Origin: Nectonema munidae
Lineage: Eukaryota; Nematomorpha; Nectonematoida; Nectonematidae
Direction: 5' to 3'
DNA length: 64,000 bases
Assembly: GCA_030549495.1 (NCBI GenBank)
Contig: JAUIRK010000220.1
Location: 62,001 to 126,000, forward strand
The position numbers and the translations under genes were made by a program. The notes under the pieces were generated by a model. That model saw only the letters and a program-made list of their open reading frames with translations. It ran no database searches and was not told the origin of the DNA. Positions 1-13,083 of this stretch are shown here, one piece after another; position 1 is the stretch's first letter, and each line of letters opens with the position of its first letter.

Positions 1-391
1 AAAACTTCTATGTAACTCAACTGTTTTTACAAGAATTGAGAAGTATCTGTAGAATTCATCCTCAAAATGTCATTTTGATGAAAAAAGCAAATTGTGAAAA
101 AATATCTTCAACCTTACCAAATTTTACAAAATATAAGAAGAATAGCGATGCTGGATTTTAAAATTTTAAAGGCCAGCGTGACATTAGGGAGGGAATAATA
201 TTTTATTTTTATATTTAAAAGATAAGTTAGTACGCTTATAATTATTTCTTTTGATTAATGAAACGTTTAAAAATTTATAGGTAATACAGGAGTTCAAAAA
301 CCGAGTAGCGCATTCGCGCGGTGTGACTAGAAATTATACCCATGCGACTAAAAATTTGGTTTGCTAAAACGTATTTTGAAACAAGAATATA
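1..391. other. AT-rich sequence without a recognised gene
   Basis: No open frame with family resemblance was seen. The stretch ends at the TA that starts the large foldback element. One small GC-richer patch near 300-355 is unexplained. Confidence 0.5.
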
Positions 392-1528
392 TACCATTTT
401 TAGTTCTAAACGGTCTTTTTAAAATTCTAAAGTGTCTTTTTCAAATTCTAAAGTGTCTTTTTTAAATTCTAAAGTGTCTTTTTTAAATTCTAAAGTGTCT
501 TTTTCAAATTCTAAAGTGTCTTTTTTGATTTTACTTTTCTGAATAAGCTTTGAAGTCTTGTTTCTTAATAAATGCGCGTAATATTATGTGCGATTGTCAG
601 GTTCTACGTGTTGAAACTTTAAAGATACACTGATAATTTTCTAATTCTCCGCCTCTATTTTAATTTTCTTTCTTAATTCGATGCAACTAGCAGTTAATTT
701 ATAGACAAGTTTTTAACTCTTCAAATTTTGCCTTCTGCATAGATTGTTTTTATATTATAGTAACATAGAATTAATTTTTTTTTAGTTTGTATCGAAAGTT
801 TCAACTAAGCAAAAAAGTGAATTTTAAAACTTAGTTACGAAAAACGTTTTACATCCATTTATTATCCATTATATAATGAAAAAAAGTGTTCACACAAAAT
901 TCTTTATTATCATTCAAGTAATTTAAAGCAAAAACAATATATCACATTTTATGAAGAAATAGAAACTCACATTTGCCATTTTTGTATGTTACGTAGTGCA
1001 TGTGCAATGTAGCTTTTGCATTCCTCGCTGTTTTTTTGCTTTAAATTACTTGAATGATAATAAAGAATTTTGTGTGAACACTTTTTTTCATTATATAATG
1101 GATATTAAAATGGATGTAAAACGTTTTTCGAAACTATGTTTTAAAATTCACTTTTTTGCTTAGTTGAAACTTTCGATACAAACTAAAAAATTTTTAATTC
1201 TATGTTACTATAATGTAAAAACAATCAATGCAGAAGGCAAAAATTAAAGAGTTAAAAACTTGTCTATAAATGAACTGCTAGTTGCATCGAATTAAAAAAG
1301 ACTTGAATAGAGGCGGAGAATTAGAAAATTATCAGTGTATCTTTCAACACGTTTACAGAACCTGACGATCGCACATAATATTACACGCATTTATTAAGAA
1401 ACAAGACTTCAAAACTTATTCAGAAAAGTAAAATCAAAAAAGACACTTTAGAATTTGAAAAAGACACTTTAGAATTTAAAAAAGACACTTTAGAATTTAA
1501 AAAAGACCGTTTAGAACTAAAAATGGTA
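392..1528. mobile_element. Large foldback (inverted-repeat) element, TA target
   Basis: The two halves are inverted copies of one another: about 392-935 pairs with about 1030-1528, leaving a spacer of roughly 95 bp. Both outer ends read CCATTTTTAGTTCTAAACGG inward and are flanked by TA, the target duplication of Tc1/mariner-type elements. Next to the outer end each arm carries tandem copies of a 22-23 bp unit containing TTCTAAAGTGTC: about five in the left arm and three in the right, with the outermost unit in each arm diverged. Arms with internal tandem repeats resemble foldback transposons. No transposase frame is visible, so movement would have needed help in trans. The arms match very closely over hundreds of bases, which suggests recent origin or ongoing homogenisation. 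Confidence 0.85.
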
Positions 1529-1587
1529 ATAAACACCAATCAAAAAATTTACCCGTAGACTAAATTTCAATAAATAATTTTAATCCT

Positions 1588-1742
1588 AATTGATAAAGGT
1601 AAAGATAGCGTGGGGTCTTTCATCAAAAAGGCACAATTGTACCGCTTGCATCGAATTATGAGGAAAGTAGACTTGATGCGATATAGAACACAAAACTTTG
1701 AGTTATCGAAGTCCAGTATCTAACAAACCTTACTCACGCCTC
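1588..1742 (-). mobile_element. SINE, family A (tRNA-like head)
   Basis: On the minus strand this matches the plus-strand copy at 14611-14750 along its whole length: a tRNA-like head, a shared CTTTCCTCAT-AATTCGAT segment, then CAATTGTGCCTTTT. Compared with that copy, the B box is decayed. Two copies in opposite orientation at distant sites, with similar end points, support a dispersed retroposon. Confidence 0.7.
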
Positions 1743-2194
1743 CTTTTTTTATTAATAAATATGAAGTCAAAAAATTATATAAAATTTTATATAGATAAAA
1801 ACAAGCTGACACGTGTTCAAAATTAGTCTCACGCTAGACGGACTCATTTAAAAAAGAATGTTTCAAAATTCATGAAAAAATATGTCAGTAAATGTGAACT
1901 ATTATGCAAAGATAAAAAACTAAAAAGACCCAGCAATGGCTGAATGTTTATTAAAAATGGACAAATATTTTTATTATTGCACAGTTAAAATCTTTATCGT
2001 AATAAGCCATTGGTGATTTTGAGAAACAAATTGAACTTAGCAGAAAATTGGTAATTACAGTGAAACAAAAATATATGAACAGGACAACGTGCACTGATTT
2101 TATTAATAGAATTGGTTCTTTTAATCGCACAAAGTTTTTCTCTTTCAAAACGACTAGGAGTAAATTTATGTCAAAAATAGTTGGTCTTGCTATA

Positions 2195-3410
2195 CCGATG
2201 GAACGAGAACAATGACGGTCTCTCATAGCGGCGTAGCTGTAAAATTAACGACAAATATTCACCATTTGGTAGTCATTCATTGGGTGGCTCATAGACTCCA
2301 ACTGGCAGTCCTGGATTCATTGAAAGCTGTACCATTTATGCAAAAAGTTGAATCGACTCTCCGAGGATTCTATTATCATTCTTCACCCAAGCAATTATCA
2401 CAACTTAAAAAAGTTGCAAAAGTTTTGGAAATGTAGTTGCTAAAACTAAGAGACATAAGTGCGGTCAGATGGGTTGACTTCAAGCATTTTTAAATAGCTG
2501 GCAGGCTGTTTTTTAAATTGCAGGACAACTCTAATGCCTATAAGGTTAAAGGACTGCTGAAATGTATTTGTGATTATAAGTTTTTGAAGTATTGTCATTT
2601 TATATATGGTTTTTTTGGAGGTTTTAAGACCACTCACTACTACATTTCAGAAAGAAGACTTGATTTTGTCATAATTTTGATTTTATTATGGCTTTCAGTG
2701 AATAAAACTTTATTTTTTAAGTGAACTAGAACATAACCAGAAAAGTACAGCAATAAATTAAAGGTAATTTATTGGGCACAACGTTAAAGGATTATAAATT
2801 TCCGCTGACAATCAGCTTTTCCCAAATAAAAAACCACAATCTTCAGACCTTTACTTTATCGTTGTACTTACCTTCACCAATTTGATGGGCCACCTTCAGC
2901 ACCAAATTTATATAACCAGAAAAGATGGAGTTTTTATTTTTGTGTAAAGTTTCTCTAATTAGTATTTTCAGAAAATTCAGTTTAGAAGAAACAGGAAAAA
3001 TACGTTATCAAATTGATAGAAATATTATTCTCTCAAGTGATAAAGATTTTCTGACAAAACGCTTTAAGACCTTGGATACAACAGTAGCGCAAAATGTACC
3101 TTTTTTTTGATACAAAGAATTAGCCAGAAAGGAAGAAAATATCAGATTTTGGAAATGTTGAGCTTGAGCAACTAGTACAAAATTTCAAAACACTTTTATC
3201 TAAGTACTTCTTGGTGAGGCTATGCTACGAACTGAAAGATTTCTTGTTTTATCTAACTAAACAAATGCAAATTGTCTTAGCTTTACCAAGTTCAACTGGT
3301 ACTTGTAAAAGAAAATTTAGCAGAATAAACTGCATTAAAAGAGACATTAGGTCAATACTGGCACCGGCTAATCTTGGTTCACTCGTGTCATCAGCCTCAG
3401 TGGTTTAACG
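2195..3410 (+). mobile_element. Decayed hAT transposase (ZNF862-like)
   Basis: Several pieces on the plus strand match hAT transposases in order. Near 2195-2435 is a catalytic-region piece with TVSHSGVAV and IHWVAHRLQLAVLDS, then a piece reading LRDISAVRWVDF at about 2440-2495. At about 3240-3400 is the C-terminal dimerisation region with LPSSTGTCKRKFSRINCIK. Stops and frame changes separate the pieces and the middle is hard to follow, so it is not functional. The family resembles the ZNF862 group of hAT-derived proteins. No terminal inverted repeats were located. Confidence 0.7.
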
Positions 3411-3420
3411 ATCTTCATGC

Positions 3421-6400
3421 AGATGAAAGTAGTAGAGTTGATATGACACAGGTCGGCGGAGAGACATGAACATGTGTAAAAAGGTAAATAAAACGTTTAT
3501 ATTTGATACTAAATATATCATATCACTTTTTTAGTTTATTTATATTTTTATGTCTAAAGTTATCGACATCTAAAGAAAATTTTCAAAATGATAAAAGTTT
3601 ACCTAACAGATATTTTTAGTGAAAAATTTCTAAATAGGATTTTGTCAGTATAAAAATATTTCTCATAAAAATATCACAAATTTAATTAAAAAAATTGTAT
3701 ATAAATTAGATATTTATAACAGAAATATAGGGATTTAATGTATATATGAATGATAAATTGTGATATAGGTTCTTTCTTAGCTTTAGGAAAAAGTTTGCCG
3801 TGATTTTCTATTACCTGAAGCATGTACCGCTCTTGCGCTATAGTAGTGCGTAGTGCGAGCATACTCACCCTGTTATGCGGGTACCCAGATAAAAAATTTA
3901 AGGGTTGAGGCTGGCGTGTTTAGAAGAATTTTGAGTTGTCGGTGATATTTGAGAACATTTAGATATTTTTCTATTTCTCAGCAAACAAATTGAAGTATTA
4001 AAAGATGAATCCGTATACTTTGTAAGCATCATTATTTATAGTCTGTTATGGCCAATTTGAGTGAAATATGCGGATATATGGGAGAAGAATATTACACAAC
4101 ACACACTAACATAACACTGTATCAAATTTGAGAGACATATAAAATGGATAGTAACTTTAAAAGGGATAGTAAGTTTAATATTTTATATATTTTTTGCTTA
4201 AATAATTTTTTTCATATGTGGCTTTTGGGTAACGTAGATAAATCAGATTAGATCAGTGTTTCAAAAGTGAAAATTGTATTAAGAAAGAAAGTAGCGGATT
4301 AGTCTTCACAATTCTTGTTCTCAAAGGATTAACTAAGAAAGCTCCCGATATATTTATGATGAATTCAGCTTTCAAGTAACAAACTTTGATTTATGTAAGC
4401 AAAATTTTAGTATTCCTAGTCACGCGTGAAACTTTTGTCAGAGTGCAAATGTCAACATAGATACATGATGATATCTTTTGTTAAGCAACTCGTCATTCAA
4501 TTTGATGAATAGCATATTTAGCACACAATCATTTTATATGGAATATCGTTGAATGCGGTATAGACATCATTTCTCTCTCCATACTCACATTCATAATCCA
4601 ATAAATTGTTGACAGAATGTACACTTTTATATAACATTGAAATACTAATATTCTTATATCGTGTCTTTTTGAATAAAATGAGCGCTTTGTAATATACTCG
4701 CAAATATTTCTATAACTTTAATTAAATCCACTTGATTCAAAAATATACAAAATTTTGTCACGTATTGCTTCCATATTGCAAAGAAGCATTAATCATTTCT
4801 TTTGATTTGTTTGGAGTACTGTGTAAAGATTACAGCCAAGTTATCAAGATGTTGAAACCATGAGTGAGGTGCATAAGGGCATCTAGAGAATACGTGCTTT
4901 GAAACTGACTGGTATCCATTTTTAAGCGTACATTTAACGAGAATTATTTTAGTGTTATGACAATATAATGACTTTGATACACTTTTCAAATGCCGCTGTT
5001 TTTGAGATTTATAGCATTGCATTGTATGAGTGTCTAATGTCAATATGTAAATGTGTGTATCTATGTATTCGAATGTATGTATGTAATGTGCGTATATATC
5101 TCTAAAGGGGTCTCCAAACTAAGCCCCACGGCCGGATCCGGTTCGCGAAATAAGTTTATCCGACTTGCAAGCTAAATTTAGATTTGCATAACTAGGTTTT
5201 ACAAGATTAGTGATATTTTTAAAATATATTATGTCACATTTCAACTTTGCCATCTCCATGTGGGAAACAAGGAAACAACTTCATTCAACGAATTAACACA
5301 TCCCCTAATTTTATGATATGCAAACGGGTATGTTAAAGTCTTAACTTTGTTCCATTCAATCTTCGACATTTTACTGCCATTCATTACTGCAAATTTGTAT
5401 TATCTTTCGTTTTAAATAGAATATTGAGAATATTGATTCTTTTGTTAGCTTATTTTTCAATTATTTGATTTATATGTTGTTCTCGCTCTTAGATTCTTAG
5501 ATTGTTAGCCTTTGCTAACTATTATATTATCTGAAAGTCAGAAGTAACACCACGAGAAAGAAAAGGAGTTATGAGGTACTAGAAAAATAAGTTGTTTCGT
5601 TGAGTGCCAAAGAAAAAGAGAGCAAATTTTTATTTTTAATATATAGGCCTAGTATGTTTTGTCCAATTTTTTCTGTTCTGTAGCATGTACATCGACTGAA
5701 AAATTAATTTTTATAGAAATTAAGAAAAATTTGCAAAACCTTCCCTTAAATGAACTATGAGGTGTTCCAGTTGATGAAGCGAAAAATATAGCAAAGGGTT
5801 ATTTGGGCAGATTTAAACAAAATTGAGAAGATTTGGTGCTTCCATCTCCATTTTTTCACTGCCTTTTTTTACATCAATAAACTTTTGATGGAAAAGACTC
5901 GAGTATTTTTTGTGTGCTGAAACCAGTCGTTTCTGTTGTAAAATTCTTTAGTTATATTTCGATTTTTTAAGCTTCGAAATGAAATAAATATCTTCTTACT
6001 AAAAACAAAGTTAATCCATTGTTCCGTAATCATAATAGGTAATCAAAATGAACATTCTCAGTTCAAATTGCATTTTATATGGTTGAATTTAATTTAAACA
6101 TTTTAAGCACAAGATAACCTTATTATAGACTCATGAAAGGATTTAAAAGAAAACTATTATTACTTGAATCACAATTAAAAAAAGAAGATTTTTCTCATCT
6201 TCAATGTTTCAAAGAAATTTGCTCTAGAATTACTGGAAGTATTAATTTATTTTTACTAAAAAAACTTATCTATGGTTTGAATGAACATTTTTCATAAAGA
6301 TTTTTAGATCTGGATAAAGTTGAAAATGAAATATTCTATAATTTTTTAATATAAAGTTTTATTTTGTATGATATTTACGGTGACCGGTATTTTTACAGCC

Positions 6401-8179
6401 TTTTTACGTGAAAATCTTGAGTAAATTAAAATTTTAACTTCATTAAACTAGAAACCTCGTCTTGCTGAAAAAACACAAGTGACAAAAACGTCCAGATTAT
6501 GGATAGCTTGTTCATTTTGTATAAAAATGGCTTAAAAAATTTAAAAAAATTGAAAAAAAAACATAAATAAAATACGAGCTTAAGAAAGTTTCATTCAATA
6601 GAAATTCTCCAAATGAAACAAATATAAGTTTTAGAATATAATTGAAATGAGAAAATTAAAAGTATGCATATACAAAGAAGTTTTGTTGAGGGTGGCAATA
6701 TTTACGGTTGGCATGAATTAATCCCTCGGTTGGCATGCACTAGGCATTCCCAAAAAATTTTCTTTCATTATATTCCTCAATAAATTTATTTCATTTGGCC
6801 AGGCATGACATAGTTTATTATTATAAAAGTATATGAAATATTTTTATAAATTCTCCAATTTATAAAAATATCTATAATGTTTGGATTTGGTATATTTTTG
6901 CGCGAGGTTGATCTACCCAGAAAGATTTTTAGGAACTTAAACCAAGGAGTCGATACGGGTTACTCGCAGAAAAAAGGGACACGTTAGATAAGGCCTTCAA
7001 TATAAAAATATGTTAAATTTATGCATTGTAGACATATTCTTACATGCGTCTGGAGATTGAATCTCTTTACTTGTGAATTTTCTTTTTCTCCATAACAGTT
7101 TGAATGAGATTTGACGTGTCGCAAGATAAACTCTGTGACTTCTACGTTATGTACTTATAAAAATCCAACTCTAACAACCCAAATGTGCATTCAGTCTCCA
7201 GAAAAACAACTCTTGACATCCTAAACTCACAAAAATTTTATTTTTTAAAATTAGTATCTATGATGATCTACAATAATAATTAAAACATCGTTAAAAAATA
7301 TTTTTTTACTTATTTTGCTTTTTTAACTCACTCTTCAGAGGTATTGTACAACCTTTATTTATAAATATAAGTTTTCTGCAAAAAATCAAACATCATTTAT
7401 CTCTTTTCTTCCTACCGATGTCTGTTTCGGTTTGGAGAATTCTTTAATTAATCACTAAACCAATTATTTCAAACATTTGCCATGCAAAAAGAATTCCACA
7501 CGAAAGATTATTTAATCCAGACCGTCAAAAAATTTTCTTTAATAAATAAGGAATTAGATTTAAAATCAATATATTTAAGATTTATTTTAGAAAAAAGAAT
7601 TATAAAAATAATCTGAAATATAAAAAGAAGGTGGAGCAAACCAATTAGGTTCTTGTCACACCAAAAAAAAATATTAATAACATATGTAAAATAGATTGTT
7701 CAAAAACAAAACATTGTAAAAAAAGGAGAAAATAAATCCTGAGAAGACGATTAAAAACGAAGATCAATTGAATGACATCAATACAAACATAAAGGATATA
7801 AAAAAAACTCCTAAATATATCATTTTCAATTACAATAACATGCTAAGATTATATATAATTATAAATGTATTTATATAATTTTTTTTATAAATGTATATAT
7901 AAGTAGGGAACACAAAATAAGCTATTCTTGTTTGATAAGAGAAGTTGAATAGAGAAAGAAGAGAGAGGAGATTGAAAAGAGGAAACTGGAAACTTGCTTA
8001 GATTTTTGTAGGAGATTGTAATTGGTAGGGAAATTCGAAATTATTTTTCGTAGCATATTTTGTCAGAAAAAACGCAAAAGCACTTATCTAAACAAGAAAA
8101 CAAAAATACACACGAGTATCATATTATTGAAATTCAAGTAATTTGAAAAAAAAATATATATATTTTCTTACATAAAAAC
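3421..8179. other. Gene-free AT-rich region
   Basis: No coding sequence could be supported. The open frames are short and match no family known to me. Apart from the hAT-like terminus at 5104 I see only AT-rich and low-complexity sequence. Confidence 0.5.
5104..5160. repeat. hAT-like terminal sequence
   Basis: AGGGGTCTCCAAACT followed by a short GC-rich block ending GGCCGGATCCGG resembles the ends of hAT transposons, which often begin CAGGGGTCTCCAAACT. The partner end was not found, so the extent of the element is unknown. Confidence 0.4.
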
Positions 8180-8184
8180 TTTTT

Positions 8185-10198
8185 ATTCATTTTGATATAA
8201 AAAACTTTTTACATTTATTTTTGAAAATCTTTATTTTCCCTGAGAATCTTATATTTATCGGTAAACAATTCCATGTCTTTATACCCTTTTTAATAAAAAA
8301 CTTATTGTACTTGGCACGCTTATATCTAACATTTTTTAAATTTTGTTTATTACGAAAATTAGTAAAGTTTTGGTTCTCTGAAAAAATAGGACTGAGATCA
8401 TTGATATAGTTTTTACACTTATAAATAAATGTAGCTAATTGTATTTGATTAATTTATTTTAGATGTGGTATTTTAAAAGAATTGCGTACGTATATCGGGT
8501 CTTTATTTGAAATAATTTTTAAGGCCTTATCTTGTTTCTTTTGTAACTTAAAAAATTCATTAGCACACACCAAATAAAGTTACAATAGAGAAGTCTGGAA
8601 TGAAAAATAGCATAATAAATATTTATTCGAGTTTTCATATCAAAAAAGTTTTTAATCTTATACAGTATTTAATAATAATATTAATAATAATTAATTTATA
8701 AATACTTATAAATCTTTTATAACCTTATCATAGTGTTTAGAAAAACTGAGATTCGAATCAATGGTTAAACCTAAATAGTTATAAGTTTCAGATTTCTCTA
8801 GATATGCCTCCCCAAGTTTCAAAAAAAGAGTTGGACTATTACTACGCTTACTAAAAACCATGTGTTTACACTTAGATGAATTGAGGCATTCATTGAGTGT
8901 ATATGGATATACACCATTCATGAAAATTACACAAAAAAGTATTAATAAGGTTTTGATCGGAGAATAAATTTTTACTACGAAATAATACAACGCAATCGTC
9001 AGCATACATGTAAAGATTGAAAAAAGATTTTTGTAGAGTAAAAATATCATTAATATAAAGAATAAAAAGAAGAGGCCCCAAAACTGAACCTTGTGGGACA
9101 CCTTTAGATATTTTAGACAATTTAGACGATTTATTATTTATAGAAACAAACTGTTGTCGGTCACAAAGATAACTACTTAAGAGTTCTAAAAACTTGCCTC
9201 TAAACCCGTATTTGTGTAGCTTTATTAAAAGGTAATCATAGTTAATGCTATCAAATGCTTTAGAGAAATCAATAAAAATTGCACAGGATTCATATTCATT
9301 TTCTAAAGACTCTATATTAAAACTGATAAGATTCCCCACTGCAATATCGGTCGACATTCCAGCTCTAAAACCATATTGTCTAGAATTAATAATATCAAAT
9401 TTATCTGCAAACTTAATCATACGATTAAAAACATTTTTTTCAAAAATTGTACCTAGAAAAGGAAAAATACTGATGGGTCTATAGCTATTACAGCTTTTTT
9501 TGTCACCCGATTTAAAAATAGGAGTTACTTTAGCTATTTTGAGATTATATGGATAGCATTTTTCTGATAACATTTTATTAAAAAGGATATACAAGTTTTT
9601 CAATAAAAAGGGAACAATAATTTTACCAATTTTGTTAGATAAATTATCCCAACCTGACGAAGAAGAAGAATTGAAATAATTAGCAGTAATTAAAATTTCA
9701 TTGATAGAAATCTCATCAAAAAAGAAGAAATTGGTTACGGGAGTAATATTGAAATTAGGAGACACAACGGACATGGACTCATTGCAGATGGTAGAGGTGA
9801 AAAAGTTATTCAATTGATTCGGGTCTAAAGGGACAGGTTCATAACGATTGCGACCTAGTATATTATTTATTACCTTCCAAGAAGCCTTAATATCATTTTT
9901 AGAACTTAATAATTTGAAACCATAAAACTCATTTTTCAGCAACGTTACTTTTTTATTATACAGATTTCTAACTAATTTGAACGAATTCCATGTTTTCAAA
10001 TTCCTAACTTTTAAGTATTTATGGAATAGCTTATCTTTGTTTTTTTTCAATTCTTTAAGTTCAGTTGAAAACCATGTATTAGCTTTAGGAAAACGATGGT
10101 TATTGGAAACAAAAGGAAAACTTATGTTAATGATGTAGTTAATTTTTATTTTGTTTGAAATGTGTTGACTCTCTATAAAATGAATCCAGTTCACGAAT
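8185..10198 (-). mobile_element. LINE copy 1 (CR1/jockey-like), 5'-truncated
   Basis: Minus-strand non-LTR reverse transcriptase. The longest frame (10194-8890) starts in the linker after the missing endonuclease. It then shows the RT blocks: YRPISIFPFLGTIFEK, QYGFRAGMSTDIAVG, FIDFSKAFDSIN, GVPQGSVLGPLLFILYIND and the catalytic MYADD. After a frame change the protein continues with a KCKHMVFSKR-YNYLGLTID segment to about 8706. The C-terminal tail (IYYAIFHSRLLYCNFIWC, then KTWNCLPINIRF) can be traced to about 8185 through further breaks. The endonuclease half is absent, which is typical 5' truncation. Close to copy 2 in order and motifs, but clearly diverged. Confidence 0.9.
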
Positions 10199-11449
10199 TT
10201 TAAATAAAATAAAATTAATCTCTTATTTTTATGCCTTTTTAGGTAAAATTTATAATATTTATGAAGAACTAGATATGTATATTAAAGCATTTTATTAATA
10301 TCTTTAGAATAAATACACAAAATTCAATTATTTTTTGCAAAAATTTGAATTAATACAGCAAGAAACAAATTACGCTTGGAATCAGTATTGTAAGACAACT
10401 AGTAGTAATTAAAATATATTAGATTAGATATTTTATATTTGAAAAATTCTATAATTTAGAATGAAGTATGACGTATCCTAAAAGAAAATTAAAAATGTTA
10501 ATTAGAAAAATAAAAATATAATCATGAATATTAGATTATTAATAACAAATTAAAGAAAATATATACAGCCTAACTTGTTGAAAGCGCCACATTTAATTAT
10601 AAAATAGCTACCTGAACACAATCTCTATTAACTCACAACTCACTTTAAATTTTGATCTAATCCAGTCAACCGCCACCCAATTTTAACGGAAGAGTAGCAA
10701 CTAAATCAAAAAACTTAATTATGTTTATTGCTTTTCATTTGAAAACAATCAATATTTCGTGTTTTTCAAAGTTGTTGATCTTGTATTCTAGTATAAATTT
10801 CTACTTGACTTTTATTCAATTTGAATATATGTATTGGTTTGATAAAATATTTTGTTATTTTTGGGTAATGTTTTTCTATAAATTTCTTTTAGCTGTTTAT
10901 TATTGTTTTTATTAGGAATAGTTTTAATTAAAAAAAAATATAAATATTATTTTATGAAATAAAACTTTGTTTTGTGACTTAAAATTTTATAAGTATAGGA
11001 ATATTTTTACTAATTTAACTTGTTTAGCTTAAGATAAGACTTTATTCATGTTTGAAAAATGAAGTGAACTAAACTTTCGTTTATGTGTTCACATGGGAAA
11101 AAAATCCCTCATCCGTTCAGCGGAGAAGTATAAATGAGTTGAAATAAGAAGCATGAAAGGATGATAGACTCAAAAAAACCCATAATAAACAAAATGAAAA
11201 ATAAAATAAAAACAGAATAATTTCAAGTTAGATACACACAGTCATAAAACATCATTTGATAGTTAAATTCCATTCTTCAAGCAAAGGAAGCATATCTGGA
11301 TGTAGAAGAGTTGATGAGTGGATATATGAAGAAAAAAAAAAGCGGCGAGATTCTAAAAAAAAAATACAAAGAAGAGGAAGCAAAAGAAAATCCAAAAATA
11401 TTTAAAAAAAAAAATGTTTCAAATGAAATCAGCATAAGAAGGAAAAGAA
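10199..11449. other. Gene-free AT-rich spacer between LINE copies
   Basis: Very AT-rich with poly-A and poly-T runs. No open frame with recognisable family features and no clear repeat ends were seen. Confidence 0.5.
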
Positions 11450-13083
11450 CTAACGAAACATGTGTAGTTTATATTTTTTTTTGAAGCTTTTAATATTTCT
11501 TAAATACCTAATATGTAAAGGAATGGAGTTCCATACGGCAATAGATTTTTTAAAAAAATGTTTGTTAAAAGAAGTATATTTATAACGTCTATTACGTAAA
11601 TTATTCTTTGAGCGTAAATTATATTGATAAAAATGATTATTTTTTATATAATAAATATTGAAAATATTTTTACTATTAATTACTTTATAAACAAAAATAC
11701 CTAATTGAAACTTACTAATTTCTCCTAGAGTAAGTATGTTATGATTAAACACAACACTATTATGGTTTTTATAATCAATAAATTTAAAGGCACGTCTTTG
11801 TTTATTTTGTAAAATGTTAAATTTTGAAATACTACATAAACACCAAATAAAGTTACAATATAAAATTTTAGAATGAAATAGAGAATAATACAAAATAATC
11901 CTAGTTTGAAGGTTCAAAAAATAACGAATTTTAAACATAAGACCTAAAGCGATAGATACATTCTTAATTACATTGTCATACTGTAAGTTGAAATTCAATT
12001 TGGAATCAAGAAATACACCTAAATATTTATAACATGAAGATTGAGTTAATAAGTTACCACAGATCTGTAGTGGAAGAAACACTGATTTTTTTTCCTCGTA
12101 AAAACTATATGTTCACTTTTATGAAAATTAATGCGTAAACTATTATTATATGACCAATTAGCGAAAGAATTCAAAAATATATTTAAAATATCGATATCAT
12201 TGAATAGATTTTTGCTTTTGTGTAGAATTACACAATCATCTGCATATAAACATAAGTTAAAATTATTATTTTGTAGTTTAAAAATGTCATTGATATATAA
12301 AATAAACAAAAGAGGACCCAAAATAGACCCTTGAGGAACCCCTATGAATGTATCTAAAATTCTAGAACTACTTCCATTAATTGTACAAAATTGCTTTCTA
12401 TTAGACAAATAACTACTCAAGATATTTAAAAACTTACCCCTGAATCCATAGCAGCTTAATTTATATAACAAAATTTTACGATCTATTCTATCGAAAGCTT
12501 TAGAAAAGTCAATGAAAATACCACAGACATCTAAATTACTATCAAAAGATTCCAAAATATAGTTTACTACAAAAGAGACTGCCATATCAGTTGAAACACC
12601 TGACCGAAACCCAAACTGACGTTCATTCAAAATTTCATGTAAGTTAATAAAATTTATCATTCTATTAAACACAATTTTTTCGAAAATTTTACTAAAAAAA
12701 GGTAAAATGCTAATGGGTCTATAGTTTTCAATACTTTCAGGGTTACCAGATTTAAATATAGGAATAACCTTAGAAATTTTAAAATAATCAGGGATATATT
12801 CATCCTTTATAATTTTGTTGAATAATTGGTAAAGGTTATTCAAAACAAATAATACAATATTTTTATCCAATTTGTTAGAAAGACCATCCCATCCTGATGA
12901 AGTAGATGCGTTAAATGTATTTGCAGTAATCAAAATATCATTAATGGAAATTTCATCAAAATAAAAAGTATTATCAAGTACTGGGATTAAGTCAAAGTAG
13001 GCTTCATTTGTGATTAATTGAGTATTTGTAAAATAGTCATTAATTTCATCCGAATCAAAATGACAGTGATTGATTGGTATGTA
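11450..13083 (-). mobile_element. LINE copy 2 (CR1/jockey-like), 5'-truncated
   Basis: A second minus-strand RT, in the same orientation as copy 1 and from a related but distinct subfamily. Frame 12933-12046 carries YRPISILPFFSKIFEK, QFGFRSGVSTDMAV, IDFSKAFDRIDRK, GVPQGSILGPLLFILYIND and LYADDCVIL. Upstream residues (DEINDYFTNTQ, FYFDEISINDI) extend it to about 13083, where homology stops at the 5' truncation. A frame change near 12060 leads into the intact tail 12082-11450, which contains YKYLGVFLDSKLNF, ILYCNFIWC and KSIAVWNSIPLHIRYLRN and ends in TAA or TAG just past the last motif. Less damaged than copy 1: one obvious frame break in the RT-to-tail stretch. Confidence 0.9.

Noticed and set aside
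8221-8409. Plus-strand 62-residue open frame
   Set aside because: It lies antisense to the C-terminal tail of LINE copy 1, whose motifs are clear on the minus strand.
9245-9484. Plus-strand 79-residue open frame
   Set aside because: Antisense shadow of the LINE reverse transcriptase.
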